Origin: Betaproteobacteria bacterium HGW-Betaproteobacteria-3
GTDB taxonomy: Bacteria > Pseudomonadota > Gammaproteobacteria > Burkholderiales > Burkholderiaceae_C
Direction of reading: 5' to 3'
Length of the DNA stretch: 64,000 nt
Assembly: GCA_002842205.1 (NCBI GenBank)
Contig: PHCI01000002.1
Coordinates: 248,001 to 312,000, forward strand
Positions 26,302 through 35,130 of this stretch are shown here, piece after piece. Under the pieces are notes generated by a model, which saw nothing but the letters and a program-made list of their open reading frames with translations, was not told where the DNA came from and ran no database searches. The translations under genes and the position numbers were made by a program. Numbering within the stretch: the first letter of the stretch is position 1; each line of letters opens with the position of its first letter.

Positions 26302-27387
26302 ATGAGCAAGAAACGTATCGCCGTGATCCCCGGCGACGGCATCGGCAAGGAAGTCATGCCCGAGGGCCTGCGCGTGATGGAGGTGGCGGCGAGCAAGTTT
26401 GGCATTGACCTGCAGTTTGACCATTTCGACTTTTCCAGCTGGGACTACTGCGAAAAGCACGGCCAGATGATGCCGGACAACTGGAAAGACCTGATCGGCG
26501 GGCACGACGCGATCTATTTCGGCGCCGTCGGCTGGCCGGCAAAAATTGCCGACCACGTGTCGCTATGGGGTTCGCTGCTGCTGTTTCGCCGCGAATTCGA
26601 CCAGTACGTGAACCTGCGCCCGGCGCGCCTCATGCCCGGCATCATCGCGCCGGTGGTGCGGCGCGACGGCAGCCCGCGCCAACCCGGCGAGATCGACATG
26701 TACATCGTGCGCGAAAACACCGAAGGCGAATATTCGGCGGTGGGTGGGCGCATGTACCCGGGCACCGAGCGCGAGATCGTCATGCAGGAGACCATCATGT
26801 CGCGTGTGGGCGTCGACCGTGTGCTGAAATTCGCATTTGAGCTGGCGCAATCGCGCCCCAAAAAGCACCTGACCAGCGCCACCAAGTCCAACGGCATCGC
26901 GATCACCATGCCCTATTGGGACGAGCGTGTGGCCGAGATGGCCAAGGCCTACCCTGGCGTACAGCTCGACAAGTTCCACATCGACATCCTGTCAGCCCAC
27001 TTTGTGCAACGGCCCGATTTCTTTGACGTGGTGGTGGCCAGCAACCTGTTTGGTGACATCCTCAGCGACCTGGGTCCGGCGTGCACCGGCACCATCGGCA
27101 TCGCGCCCAGCGCCAACCTCAATCCCACGCGGCAGTTTCCCTCGCTGTTCGAGCCGGTGCACGGCTCGGCCCCTGACATTGCGGGCCAGAACCTGGCCAA
27201 CCCGATCGGGCAGATCTGGTGCGGCGCGATGATGCTGGAGTTTCTCGGGCACAAGGACGCCCACGACGCGGTGCTGGCCGCCATCGAGCGGGTGTTGGAC
27301 CCGTCCAGTGGCGCGCCGCGCACGCCCGACATCGGGGGCAGGGCCGGTACGGCAGACCTGGGCAAGGCCATTGCAGCCGCGCTTTGA
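26302..27387 (+). CDS. tartrate dehydrogenase / D-malate dehydrogenase
   Basis: A 361-residue NAD-dependent beta-decarboxylating dehydrogenase of the isocitrate/isopropylmalate superfamily. The start at 26302 follows AGGAG. It has RIAVIPGDGIGKEVMPE, the substrate arginines in FDQYVNLRPARLMPG, YIVRENTEGEYS, the catalytic Lys/Tyr area and the metal Asp in ASNLFGDILSDLG. FEPVHGSAPDIAG closes the set. The FGAVGWP and RENTEGEYSAVGG spellings fit TtuC/DmlA (tartrate/malate) rather than LeuB. It probably feeds C4 acids to central metabolism. Confidence 0.88.
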   Translation: MSKKRIAVIPGDGIGKEVMPEGLRVMEVAASKFGIDLQFDHFDFSSWDYCEKHGQMMPDNWKDLIGGHDAIYFGAVGWPAKIADHVSLWGSLLLFRREFDQYVNLRPARLMPGIIAPVVRRDGSPRQPGEIDMYIVRENTEGEYSAVGGRMYPGTEREIVMQETIMSRVGVDRVLKFAFELAQSRPKKHLTSATKSNGIAITMPYWDERVAEMAKAYPGVQLDKFHIDILSAHFVQRPDFFDVVVASNLFGDILSDLGPACTGTIGIAPSANLNPTRQFPSLFEPVHGSAPDIAGQNLANPIGQIWCGAMMLEFLGHKDAHDAVLAAIERVLDPSSGAPRTPDIGGRAGTADLGKAIAAAL

Positions 27388-27679
27388 GGCGCGTGGCAGG
27401 CCGCCGCGGTGTGAATCTGTCACACGGCTGGCCTTGATTCGAACCGCGCACGGGATTTCGTCGCAGTAAAACCGACTAGAATCCCGCTTTCGCGCCGCGG
27501 AATGCTGCATGCCGTATTGACACCATGAACGTCCATGGCTTTAATTCCCTCAGCAGTCCACGTTGCCGCTGCCAGATCCCGGAATCGCGTCGCGAGTCTC
27601 AGTGCACAGCGTTGCCGACCCGGGGAATTTTTTTGACGAGACGACCCGACCCACACCACATCTCTACGAGGGGCTCCTT

Positions 27680-27952
27680 GTGAACAAGACAGAACTGATT
27701 GAGCATATTTCCAAGAACGCCGACATGTCCAAGGCCGCCGCGACGCGTGCCCTGGAGTCCATGATCGGCGCGGTCAAAACCACGCTGAAAAAAGGCAATT
27801 CCGTTTCGCTGGTGGGCTTTGGCACCTTTGCCGTGGGCAAACGCGCCGCCCGCAGTGGCCGCAACCCGCGCACCGGCGCAACGATTAAAATCAAGGCCGC
27901 CAAGGTCCCGAAGTTCCGTCCGGGCAAGGCACTGAAAGACGCCTTGAACTGA
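27680..27952 (+). CDS. hupB: DNA-binding protein HU
   Basis: HU, 90 residues, starting with GTG 27680 ([10 protein letters not shown]); the frame upstream is open but not HU-like. The nucleoid protein hallmarks are [17 protein letters not shown], the arm [14 protein letters not shown] and the [15 protein letters not shown] end. The order HU, tRNA-Val, ppiD is a known Burkholderiales arrangement; the lon gene that usually precedes it is replaced here by the tartrate/malate dehydrogenase. Confidence 0.97.
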   Translation: MNKTELIEHISKNADMSKAAATRALESMIGAVKTTLKKGNSVSLVGFGTFAVGKRAARSGRNPRTGATIKIKAAKVPKFRPGKALKDALN

Positions 27953-27966
27953 CACCGTTGACGGTG

Positions 27967-28042
27967 GGGTGCTTAGCTCAGTTGGTAGAGCGGCGCCCTT
28001 ACAAGGCGTAGGTCGGCGGTTCGAACCCGTCAGCACCCACCA
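27967..28042 (+). tRNA. tRNA-Val (anticodon TAC)
   Basis: A 76-nt cloverleaf. The acceptor GGGTGCT pairs with AGCACCC, the D arm contains AGCTCAGTTGGTAGAGC, the anticodon loop CTTACAA gives TAC, the T arm is GGCGGTTCGAACCCGTC, and the CCA end is encoded. Confidence 0.96.
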
Positions 28043-28047
28043 CCCAG

Positions 28048-28077
28048 GCAAGGCGAACGGCAGTTCGCCTTTTTTGT
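28048..28077 (+). terminator. rho-independent terminator after tRNA-Val
   Basis: AAGGCGAAC-GGCA-GTTCGCC with a following run of six T then GTTTTT. It ends the hupB/tRNA-Val unit immediately before ppiD, and the ppiD ribosome site lies just past it. Confidence 0.85.
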
Positions 28078-28098
28078 TTTTGCATTGAGAGTCCGAGC

Positions 28099-30033
28099 AT
28101 GTTTGATTTCATCCGCAAGCACACCCGAATGACGATGATCCTGCTGTTCGTCCTGATCGTGCCGTCGTTCGTGTTGTTTGGCATTGACGGCTACACGCGC
28201 AACCGCGAGCATGCCGCTGCGGTGGCCAAGGTCGATGGCGTGGACATCACCCAGACCGAGTGGGATGCAGCGCATCGCGTCGAGGTCGAGCGCCTGCGCG
28301 CGTCCATGCCATCGCTGGATGCCAGGCTGCTCGATTCGCCCGAGGCGCGTTACGCCACGCTGGAGCGCCTGGTGCGCGATCGCGTTCTGGCCGCAGCCGC
28401 CACCAAGGCGCATCTGGTCACCAGCGATGCCCGGCTGGCACGCGACCTGCAGCAAAACCCCACGATCGCCACCCTGCGTCGCCCCGATGGCACGCTCGAC
28501 ATGCAGCAATACCGCGAACTGGTGGGCCGCCAGGGCATGACGCCTGAAATGTTTGAGGCCCGCGTGCGCACCGACCTCTCCACGCGGCAGGTGCTGGAAA
28601 GCGTGGGCGCCACCGGCTTTGCCACGCCGGCGCAGGCCGACGTGACGCTCAATGCGTTTTTTGAGCAGCGTGAAGTCCAGGTGGTCCGTTTCAATACCGC
28701 GGAATACAGCGCCCGCGTCAACCCGAGCGATGCCGAGATCGAAGCCTTTTACAAGGACAATGCGGCCCTGTTCCAGGCGCCCGAGCAGGCCAGCATCGAA
28801 TATCTGGTGCTGGACGCCGACGCCCTGCGCAACAGCGTCACTGTCAATCCGGACGACCTCAAAACCTATTACGAGCAGAACGTGGCCCGCCTGAGCGGCC
28901 AGGAAGAGCGCCGCGCCAGCCACATCCTCATCAATGCGCCAGCCAGTGCCCCGGCGGCCGACCGGCAAATGGCCAAGGCCCGCGCCGAAGAATTGCTGGC
29001 AGCGGTCCGCAAGGCACCCGGGACCTTTGCCGAGGTGGCCAAAAAGAACTCGCAGGACACGGGGTCTGCACCCAACGGCGGCGACCTGGACTTCTTTGCC
29101 CGCGGTGCCATGGTCAAACCCTTTGAAGACACTGCTTTCGCGCTCAAGAAGGGCGACATCAGCGATGTGGTCGAAACCGATTTCGGCTATCACATCATCC
29201 AACTGACCGACATCAAGGCACCCAGGCAACGCAGCTTTGAAGAGATGAAAGCCGAGATCGAGGCTGATGTGAAAAAGCAGCAGGCCCAACGCAAGTTCGC
29301 CGAAAGTGCCGAGGCTTTCTCCAATGGCGTGTTTGAGCAGTCCGACAGCCTCAAGCCCGTGGCCGAGCGGCTCAAGCTGCAGATCCGAACGGCCACCGGT
29401 GTCACACGCCAGCCCGCACCCGGCGTCACCGGCGTGCTGGGCAACGCGAAGTTCCTCAATGCGTTGTTCGCGCCCGATTCGATCGAGAAAAAGCGCAACA
29501 CGGAAGCGGTGGAAACGGCCAGCAGCCAGCTGGTGTCGGGCCGTGTTACCCAATACTCACCAGCCCATACCCGACCGCTGGCCGAGGTCCGGGAGCAGGT
29601 GCTTGCACGGCTGCGTGCCCAGAAGGGGGCCGAACTGGCGCGCAAGGAAGGTGCCGAAAAGCTGGCCGCATGGAAGGGCAATGCCGCCGCCGCCAGCCTG
29701 CCGACCGCCGTCACCGTGTCGCGCGTCGACATCAAGGGCCAGCCCGTCAAGATCGTGGACGCTGCGCTGCGGCTGGACGCGACCCAGCTTCCGGGTTGGA
29801 CGGGTGTGGATCTGGGCGCCGACGGCTATGCCGTGGTGCGCGTGAACAAGGTCGTGCCGCGTGACGCCGCCACGGCCGAATCGGCCCAACAGGACCGCAG
29901 GCAGTACACGCAATGGTGGTCGGCCGCCGAAAGCCTGGCCTACTACGATCTGCTGCGCGAGCGCTTCAAGGCGCAAATCGTCGTGGCGCGGCCGGTGGCG
30001 AGTCTGGATGCCGGTGGCGCAGCGACGCGCTGA
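28099..30033 (+). CDS. ppiD: SurA N-terminal domain / parvulin peptidyl-prolyl isomerase PpiD
   Basis: A 644-residue periplasmic folding factor anchored by one N-terminal helix ([17 protein letters not shown]). After the anchor comes a SurA-like chaperone segment ([12 protein letters not shown] onwards). A parvulin domain sits around residues 270-375 ([42 protein letters not shown]), and a second chaperone region runs to the end. The last 38 codons and the terminator are duplicated 1,121 bp downstream, beyond the hicAB genes. Confidence 0.95.
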   Translation: MFDFIRKHTRMTMILLFVLIVPSFVLFGIDGYTRNREHAAAVAKVDGVDITQTEWDAAHRVEVERLRASMPSLDARLLDSPEARYATLERLVRDRVLAAAATKAHLVTSDARLARDLQQNPTIATLRRPDGTLDMQQYRELVGRQGMTPEMFEARVRTDLSTRQVLESVGATGFATPAQADVTLNAFFEQREVQVVRFNTAEYSARVNPSDAEIEAFYKDNAALFQAPEQASIEYLVLDADALRNSVTVNPDDLKTYYEQNVARLSGQEERRASHILINAPASAPAADRQMAKARAEELLAAVRKAPGTFAEVAKKNSQDTGSAPNGGDLDFFARGAMVKPFEDTAFALKKGDISDVVETDFGYHIIQLTDIKAPRQRSFEEMKAEIEADVKKQQAQRKFAESAEAFSNGVFEQSDSLKPVAERLKLQIRTATGVTRQPAPGVTGVLGNAKFLNALFAPDSIEKKRNTEAVETASSQLVSGRVTQYSPAHTRPLAEVREQVLARLRAQKGAELARKEGAEKLAAWKGNAAAASLPTAVTVSRVDIKGQPVKIVDAALRLDATQLPGWTGVDLGADGYAVVRVNKVVPRDAATAESAQQDRRQYTQWWSAAESLAYYDLLRERFKAQIVVARPVASLDAGGAATR

Positions 30034-30161
30034 TCGACACGCCTGAACGCCAGGCGCCCGGGCGCGCCACGTGATGGCGTCGGCCGACGGCACAAAAAAA
30101 AGCCCGCGCAACCTGGTGTTGCGCGGGCTTTTCAGCGTGTGGGGTTGGGGTGGCGGATGGG
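29919..30161 (+). repeat. 243-bp direct repeat, left copy (ppiD end, terminator, tRNA-His 3' tip)
   Basis: This copy holds the final 38 codons of the intact ppiD, the intergenic stretch, the terminator and the sequence GGGGTTGGGGTGGC. The last stretch corresponds to the CCA end and acceptor stem of tRNA-His. It matches 31040-31281 with four or five substitutions and one A of length difference in a homopolymer. Confidence 0.92.
30094..30136 (+). terminator. rho-independent terminator of ppiD
   Basis: An A8 run, the stem AGCCCGCGCAAC-CTGGT-GTTGCGCGGGCT and then TTTTC. It can work in both directions. An almost identical copy lies at 31214-31256. Confidence 0.85.
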
Positions 30162-30343
30162 TGCCAGCCATCCTGATCCGAACCGTTGATTTCAAAAACT
30201 TTTTTCAGCTTCGACCGTGGGATTTGACAAAAAGCCTCGACCCCATGTCGGGACACTTTCGTTGTGCTCCTGCCCTGCATTTTCAAACCGATCCATCGGC
30301 CTTTTTCCGTTTCGAGCAACGGCTTGAAGTGGACTGAGCTCGC
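30162..30343. other. unique flank between the left direct repeat and the hicAB promoter
   Basis: About 180 bp present only once in the window, with lower GC than ppiD. No reading frame, repeat or RNA that I recognise. It travels with hicAB as part of the segment lying between the two direct repeats. Confidence 0.5.
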
Positions 30344-30372
30344 TTGCAAGATGATATTATAGGCGATATCAT
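30344..30372 (+). promoter_or_regulatory. hicAB promoter and inverted-repeat operator candidate
   Basis: TTGCAA (30344-30349) and TATCAT (30367-30372) are spaced 17 bp like -35 and -10 boxes. The inverted repeat ATGATAT (30351-30357) / ATATCAT (30366-30372) lies over the spacer and -10, where an autorepressing HicB could bind. Transcription would begin about at the hicA ATG, so hicA may be nearly leaderless. Confidence 0.55.
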
Positions 30373-30379
30373 TTAGAGA

Positions 30380-30616
30380 ATGAACACGGCAACCAAATTA
30401 CTCACGGCAATGCGCCAGAACCCGAACGACTGGGCCATGGCAAAACTGCTCACAGTTGCCAAACAGTACGGCATGGAAGTGCGAAGCACCGGGGGCAGTC
30501 ATCACGTTTTCTCACATCCTTCGGTCAAAGACCCGCTGTCTGTTCCGGCCCACCGGCCTATCAAGGCCATTTACATCAAGCGCTTCGTTGCGCTCATCGA
30601 TCAGATTCAGGAGTAA
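30380..30616 (+). CDS. hicA: HicA-type mRNA interferase toxin
   Basis: A 78-residue protein with the HicA double-stranded-RNA-binding-like fold. Conserved elements are KLLTVAKQYGMEVRSTGGSHH, where the second His is the expected catalytic residue, FSHP, and LSVPAHRPIKAIYIKRFV. It would cleave mRNA and is neutralised by the HicB encoded 3 bp downstream. HicA is slightly longer at the N-terminus than the 60-residue norm. The pair sits between two direct repeats, which suggests acquisition. Confidence 0.9.
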   Translation: MNTATKLLTAMRQNPNDWAMAKLLTVAKQYGMEVRSTGGSHHVFSHPSVKDPLSVPAHRPIKAIYIKRFVALIDQIQE

Positions 30617-30619
30617 GCC

Positions 30620-31033
30620 ATGACAGTCAAGACCATTGCAAAAGTGAAGCCCACCTTCCCTTTCGAAGCCTACAGCCATGTTGTCAGCCCCATCAATGCC
30701 GCAGACGGTGGCGGCTTCATGTTCACCATGCCCGACATTCCGGGTGTGTTGGCAGACGGGGCAACCGAACTGGAAGCCATCGCGGATGGCCGAGAAGCCT
30801 TTACTGCCACCGTCAGCGCCTTGGTGGACATGGGGCAGGAGGTTCCTGCCCCGGCTTTCAACGTGGACGACTTCACACCAGCATCTGCTTCGGGCAAGGT
30901 CTTGGCGCGGCTTCCGCGCTCCATGCACCTGCAACTGACCGCCAGAGCGAAAACTGAAGGCGTGTCGCTCAATTCTTTGGTGCTCGCTTTCATTGCTGAG
31001 GGCTTGGGGCGGCGCAACGCTGGGAATCCATAA
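30620..31033 (+). CDS. hicB: HicB-type antitoxin
   Basis: A 137-residue antitoxin. The N-terminal partially degraded RNase H-like HicB domain reads FMFTMPDIPGVLADGATELEAIADG. The C-terminal ribbon-helix-helix (GKVLARLPRSMHLQLTARA, SLNSLVLAFIAEGL) should bind the operator upstream of hicA. AGGAG within the hicA end precedes its ATG. The stop lies 6 bp before the right-hand direct repeat. Confidence 0.9.
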   Translation: MTVKTIAKVKPTFPFEAYSHVVSPINAADGGGFMFTMPDIPGVLADGATELEAIADGREAFTATVSALVDMGQEVPAPAFNVDDFTPASASGKVLARLPRSMHLQLTARAKTEGVSLNSLVLAFIAEGLGRRNAGNP

Positions 31034-31040
31034 GAAGATG

Positions 31041-31154
31041 TCGGCCGCCGAGAGCCTGGCCTACTACGATCTGCTGCGCGAGCGCTTCAAGGCGCAAATC
31101 ATCGTGGCGCGGCCGGTGGCGAGTCTGGATGCCGGTGGCGCAGTGACGCGCTGA
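31041..31154 (+). pseudogene. ppiD 3'-end fragment (38 codons)
   Basis: It encodes [20 protein letters not shown] and the following residues to the TGA, identical to the ppiD C-terminus except for a few bases. It begins abruptly just after the hicB stop and has no start site of its own that makes sense. It is a by-product of the duplication. Confidence 0.85.
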
Positions 31155-31213
31155 TCGACACGCCTGAACGCCAGGCGCCCTGGCGCGCCACGTGATGGCG
31201 TCGGCCGACGGCA

Positions 31214-31256
31214 CAAAAAAAGCCCGCGCAACCTGGTGTTGCGCGGGCTTTTCAGC
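31214..31256. terminator. duplicated terminator, now downstream of hicAB
   Basis: The same stem AGCCCGCGCAAC / GTTGCGCGGGCT with an A7 run on the left and TTTT on the right. It would end hicAB transcripts on the plus strand and tRNA-His transcripts on the minus strand. Confidence 0.85.
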
Positions 31257-31265
31257 GTGTGGGGT

Positions 31266-31341
31266 TGGGGTGGCTGATGGGGCTCGAACCCACGACAACA
31301 GGAATCACAATCCTGGACTCTACCAACTGAGCTACAGCCAC
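31266..31341 (-). tRNA. tRNA-His (anticodon GTG)
   Basis: A 76-nt cloverleaf on the minus strand. The acceptor GTGGCTG pairs with CAGCCAC, the D arm has TAGCTCAGTTGGTAGAG, the anticodon loop in GATTGTGATTC gives GTG, the T arm has GTGGGTTCGAGCCCC, and CCA is encoded. The leading G pairs with C, as expected for the tRNA-His G-1. Its 3' tip forms the boundary of the direct repeat around hicAB. Confidence 0.95.
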
Positions 31342-31375
31342 CGCAGAGCGGCAAATTATAGCGCAGCCCGGCGGT

Positions 31376-32362
31376 TCAGTTCACCATCACCAGCTTGCCC
31401 ATGACGCCGCGCGAGCCCATGTGGGCGTAGGCGGCCTTGAGCTCGGCCATGGGCATGGTGCGGTCGATCACGGGTTTGACCTTGCCCTGCGCGTACCAGC
31501 CGGCCAGTTCGGCCATCATGGCGGCGTTGGCCTTGGGCTCGCGGCGTGAGAAGTCGCCCCAGAACACGCCCACGATCGACGCGCCCTTGAGCAGCGTCAG
31601 GTTCAGCGGCAGTGACGGGATCGGGCCCGACGCAAAGCCCACCACCAGGTAGCGGCCGCGCCACGCGATGGAGCGGAACGCCGGCTCGGCAAAGTCGCCG
31701 CCCACGGGGTCGTAGATCACGTCGGGACCCTTGCCATCGGTGGCGGCCTTGACGGCGTCGCGAAAGGCGTTGGGCAGGGCGTGCGTGGTGTAGTTGATGG
31801 TGGCATCGGCGCCGATGGATCGGCACAGCGCGCATTTCTCGTCAGTGGAGGCCGCGGCGATCACGCGCGCACCCATGGCCTTGGCGATCTGGATGGCTGC
31901 CGTGCCCACGCCACCGGCCGCGCCCAGCACCAGCACCGTCTCACCGGCCTTGAGCTGCGCGCGGTCCACCAGCGCGTGGTGCGACGTGGCGTAAATCATG
32001 ATGAAGGCGGCCGCGTCCACCGCCGGGAAGCCCGCAGGCAGTGGCATGCACAGCGCCGCCGGTGCCACGGTGTGGGTGCCAAAGCCGCCCGTGCCCGACA
32101 GGCAGGCCACGCGCTGGCCTGCCTGGAGGTGGCTGACGCCTTCGCCCACGGCCTCGACCACGCCCGCGTATTCGGAGCCGGGCACGAAGGGCAGGGCGGG
32201 TTTCATCTGGTATTTGTTCTGCACGATCAGCAGGTCGGGAAAATTGAGGCTGGCCGCTTCAATGCGGATCAGCACCTCACCCTGGCCCGGCTGGGGCGTG
32301 GGCAGTTCTTTCCAGGTCAGCGCGTCAACGCCGACGGGGTTTTCGCAAAGCCATGCGTGCAT
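31376..32362 (-). CDS. NADPH:quinone oxidoreductase family protein (MDR, zinc-free)
   Basis: A 328-residue medium-chain dehydrogenase/reductase. The start at 32362 follows AAGGAG; the frame extends further upstream but is not family-like. It has the GroES-like N-terminal domain (EVLIRIEAASLNFPDLLIVQ, FVPGSEYAGVVEAVGEGV) and the Rossmann site LGAAGGVGTAAIQIAKAMGARVIA. YDPVGGD and VGFASG follow. It lacks the cysteines of zinc-dependent alcohol dehydrogenases, so it belongs with quinone/enone reductases. It is divergent from surE across 175 bp. Confidence 0.92.
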   Translation of the reverse strand: MHAWLCENPVGVDALTWKELPTPQPGQGEVLIRIEAASLNFPDLLIVQNKYQMKPALPFVPGSEYAGVVEAVGEGVSHLQAGQRVACLSGTGGFGTHTVAPAALCMPLPAGFPAVDAAAFIMIYATSHHALVDRAQLKAGETVLVLGAAGGVGTAAIQIAKAMGARVIAAASTDEKCALCRSIGADATINYTTHALPNAFRDAVKAATDGKGPDVIYDPVGGDFAEPAFRSIAWRGRYLVVGFASGPIPSLPLNLTLLKGASIVGVFWGDFSRREPKANAAMMAELAGWYAQGKVKPVIDRTMPMAELKAAYAHMGSRGVMGKLVMVN

Positions 32363-32537
32363 GGGGGAGACTCCTTGAGGTGCAAAAAAAGATTCGGATC
32401 CGGGCTGACCGCCATCATAGGCGCGCAGGGCCGGGGCGCTTGTCCCTGCAGCGACGAAGCGGGTCGGCGTCCGCGCGATGCGGCGGCAACGATCCCGCGG
32501 CACGCCACCTACAATCGTCACCACACTCGACGCACCC

Positions 32538-33347
32538 ATGAAAATCCTGATCTGCAATGACGACGGTTTCCAGGCGCCCGGCATTGTGGCGCTGTACGAA
32601 GCGCTGCGCACCGTGGCCGATGTGGAGGTGGTCGCCCCCGAGCACAACAACAGCGCCAAGTCCAACGCATTGACGCTGCATTCGCCACTGTATGTGCACC
32701 ACGCGTCCAACGGCTTTCGCTACGTCAACGGCACACCGGCCGACTGCGTGCACGTGGCGCTGACCGGCTTGCTTGGCTACCGGCCCGACCTGGTGGTTTC
32801 GGGCATCAACAACGGCGCCAACATGGGCGACGATACGATTTACTCGGGCACGGTGGGCGCGGCCATGGAGGGGTATCTGTTCGGCATCCCCGCCATCGCG
32901 TTCTCGCAGGTGGAAAAAGGCTGGGCCCATCTGGACGCCGCCGGCGCCACGGCCCGCCAGCTGGTGCAGCAACTGATTTCGCAGCAGCACGTGGGGGCTG
33001 CGCCGTGGCTGCTCAATGTCAACATTCCCAACCGGCCGTTGGACGCACTCAAGCCCATCAAGGTGTGCCGACTGGGCCGTCGCCATGCGGCCGAGCGGGT
33101 GATCACCCAGACCAGCCCGCGCGGCGAAACCATGTACTGGATCGGCAGCGCGGGCGCTGCCAAGGACGACGCCGAGGGCACCGACTTTCATGCCGCGCTG
33201 CAAGGGCATGTGTGCCTGACGCCGCTCAAGGTGGACCTGACCGACCATGACCATCTGGGCTACTGGGCGCAGACGGCCGCGCGCATGGCCGCCGGTCGCG
33301 CGCCGGCAGGCGGCGAGGCCGGGCGTGCGGCGGGAACGGCGGTGTGA
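32538..33347 (+). CDS. surE: 5'/3'-nucleotidase SurE
   Basis: A 269-residue metal-dependent nucleotidase and stationary-phase survival protein. It starts [14 protein letters not shown] with the metal Asp-Asp. It also has [16 protein letters not shown], the NGTPADCVH block, [26 protein letters not shown] and LLNVNIP. The C-terminal Ala/Gly-rich tail (about 20 residues) is extra. It heads the conserved surE-pcm-nlpD-rpoS block, and the pcm start lies at its stop. Confidence 0.96.
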   Translation: MKILICNDDGFQAPGIVALYEALRTVADVEVVAPEHNNSAKSNALTLHSPLYVHHASNGFRYVNGTPADCVHVALTGLLGYRPDLVVSGINNGANMGDDTIYSGTVGAAMEGYLFGIPAIAFSQVEKGWAHLDAAGATARQLVQQLISQQHVGAAPWLLNVNIPNRPLDALKPIKVCRLGRRHAAERVITQTSPRGETMYWIGSAGAAKDDAEGTDFHAALQGHVCLTPLKVDLTDHDHLGYWAQTAARMAAGRAPAGGEAGRAAGTAV

Positions 33348-33349
33348 CC

Positions 33350-34189
33350 ATGACCCGACGCCCCTCGTTTCCGGCGCGCATTGAGTCTTTGGCCCCCGCT
33401 TTGGGTGCTACTAAAAATAAAGCAAACAATGTCCATTTGACGGGGGCAAAGGCCGAAAAAACCTTGAAGACCACGCCATCCGAAGCGGCCCGCCCCACCT
33501 CGGCACTGACGCCGCTGCGCGGCCCGGGCGATTTCCAGCGGGCCCGCGCCCGGCTGGTGGACCAGATTGCACAGCAGGGCACCCACGCGCCGCAGGTGCT
33601 GCAGGCCCTGCGGGCCGTGGAGCGGCACCGCTTTGTGGACAGCGCACTGGTGAACCAGGCGTACGAAGACACCAGCCTGCCGATTGGCCTGGGCCAGACG
33701 ATTTCCAAGCCCAGCGTGGTCGCCCGCATGATCGATCTGCTGCTGGGTGTGGCCCCGGAGGATGGGGCGATGAATCGGCCCCCCCTGGGGCGGGTGCTGG
33801 AAATCGGCACGGGCTGTGGCTACCAGGCAGCGGTGCTGAGCCATGTGGCGCGCGAGGTCTACAGCATCGAGCGATTGCGGGGCCTGCACGAGAAGGCGCG
33901 GGTCAACCTGCGGGCGTTCCGGCTGGCCAATGTCCACCTGCTGTTGGGCGACGGCATGGCCGGTTTTCCCAAAGGCGCACCGTATGCGGCCATCATTGCG
34001 GCGGCGGGTGGCGACGCCGTGCCGGCCGCGTGGATCGAGCAGTTGGCCGTGGGCGGGCGCATCGTGGCGCCCACGCTGGCGCACGACGGCAAACAGGCGC
34101 TGGTGGTGATCGACAAGACGCCGCACGGCCTGCAGCAGCGCGTTCTTGAGGCGGTTCACTTTGTCCCCCTAAAATCGGGTGTTGCGTAA
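33350..34189 (+). CDS. pcm: protein-L-isoaspartate O-methyltransferase
   Basis: A 279-residue SAM-dependent repair enzyme. The start may be GTG 33344 (overlapping the surE stop) or ATG 33350. Family motifs are RHRFVDSALVNQAYEDTSLPIGLGQTIS, LEIGTGCGYQAAVLS (SAM loop), VYSIERL and VHLLLGDGMAGFP. The normal enzyme is about 210-220 residues. Here some 60 extra N-terminal residues precede the catalytic domain, and part of that extension (ATKNKANNVHLTGAK) is a translated copy of repeat family A. The extension is probably disordered. Confidence 0.93.
   Translation: MTRRPSFPARIESLAPALGATKNKANNVHLTGAKAEKTLKTTPSEAARPTSALTPLRGPGDFQRARARLVDQIAQQGTHAPQVLQALRAVERHRFVDSALVNQAYEDTSLPIGLGQTISKPSVVARMIDLLLGVAPEDGAMNRPPLGRVLEIGTGCGYQAAVLSHVAREVYSIERLRGLHEKARVNLRAFRLANVHLLLGDGMAGFPKGAPYAAIIAAAGGDAVPAAWIEQLAVGGRIVAPTLAHDGKQALVVIDKTPHGLQQRVLEAVHFVPLKSGVA
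33406..33455 (-). repeat. dispersed repeat family A, copy 7, inside pcm
   Basis: GCTACTAAAAATAAAGCAAA then CAATGTCCATTTGACGGGGGCAAAGGCC. Minus orientation relative to the consensus. It lies in frame in the N-terminal extension of pcm, before the catalytic domain. Confidence 0.75.
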
Positions 34190-34204
34190 GTGGGCGACGA
34201 TGTC

Positions 34205-35125
34205 ATGAAGGGAATTCGGATGATGGGTGTGGACTGCTGGCGGTGGAGACTTTGGGGGGCCTTGCTCATGGGCCTGGTGCTGGCCGGTTGTTCAACCCAC
34301 AACCCCCGTCGCGTGCCGGTGGAAGACCGGGGCAGCGCGGCCGCGCGCCCGATCGTCGCAACCGACACGCCCGTCAAGCTCCCTCCCGGCCTTGAAAACG
34401 CTGGCAAGGCGGGGTATTACACGGTCAAGCCCGGCGACACCATCATGCGCATCGGTCTGGAAACGGGCCAGGCGTGGCGTGACCTGGCGCGCTGGAACAA
34501 CCTGGACAATCCCAACGTCATCGAGGTGGGCCAGGTGTTGCGGGTGTTCCCGCCGTCCTTGAGCGCCCCCATCCCCGCGACCGCCACCGCACCGGCAGCC
34601 GCCTCGTCCACCGTCCCTGACGGCGTGGTGGTGGCGCGCCCTGTCACGTCAGGCACCGTCACACCGGTCACCCCGGCCAGCGGGGCGCGCGCCGCTGCAT
34701 CGGCAGCGGCGGCAGCCCCGGCCACGGCCGCATCCACCCCGGCGGCCACCGCCGATGACGAAGTGGCCTGGCTGTGGCCGTCAACGGGTGCCGTGCTGGG
34801 CGGCTTTGACGAGGTGCGCAACAAGGGCCTGGACATTGCCGGGCGGGTGGGCGACCCGGTTCTGGCGGCCGCCGATGGGCGCGTGGTGTACGCCGGTGCG
34901 GGGCTGCGGGGTTACGGCAATCTGGTGATCCTCAAGCACAACAACACCTATCTCACCGCCTATGCCCACAACCAGGCCCTGCTGGTCAAGGAAGACCAGA
35001 CGGTGCGCCGTGGCCAGAAAATCGCCGAGATGGGCAGCAGCGACGCCGAGCGCGTGAAGCTGCACTTCGAGATTCGCCGACTGGGCAAGCCGGTCGATCC
35101 CGCCAAGCTGTTGCCGCCACGGTAA
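34205..35125 (+). CDS. nlpD: LysM and M23-type lipoprotein, NlpD family
   Basis: A 306-residue envelope lipoprotein from ATG 34205, or 311 from GTG 34190. Lipobox VLAGC, LysM domain [19 protein letters not shown] to EVGQVLRVF, a long Ala/Pro/Thr-rich linker, and a C-terminal LytM domain ([45 protein letters not shown]). The first metal His of active M23 peptidases is replaced (GLDIAG), as in NlpD/EnvC, so it should act as an activator of cell-wall amidases at division, not as a peptidase. Confidence 0.93.
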   Translation: MKGIRMMGVDCWRWRLWGALLMGLVLAGCSTHNPRRVPVEDRGSAAARPIVATDTPVKLPPGLENAGKAGYYTVKPGDTIMRIGLETGQAWRDLARWNNLDNPNVIEVGQVLRVFPPSLSAPIPATATAPAAASSTVPDGVVVARPVTSGTVTPVTPASGARAAASAAAAAPATAASTPAATADDEVAWLWPSTGAVLGGFDEVRNKGLDIAGRVGDPVLAAADGRVVYAGAGLRGYGNLVILKHNNTYLTAYAHNQALLVKEDQTVRRGQKIAEMGSSDAERVKLHFEIRRLGKPVDPAKLLPPR

Positions 35126-35130
35126 ACCCC

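Larger units (their letters stand above)
31040..31281 (+). repeat. 242-bp direct repeat, right copy
   Basis: The partner of 29919-30161. It repeats the final ppiD codons as a promoterless fragment, the terminator and the junction with tRNA-His. Here the tRNA gene continues intact, so this side keeps the ancestral join to the tRNA. The two copies are 1,121 bp apart. Confidence 0.92.

Noticed and set aside
29919-31281. An insertion sequence with hicAB as passenger
   Set aside because: No transposase and no terminal inverted repeats. The 242-bp repeats are host ppiD/tRNA sequence, far longer than a target-site duplication.
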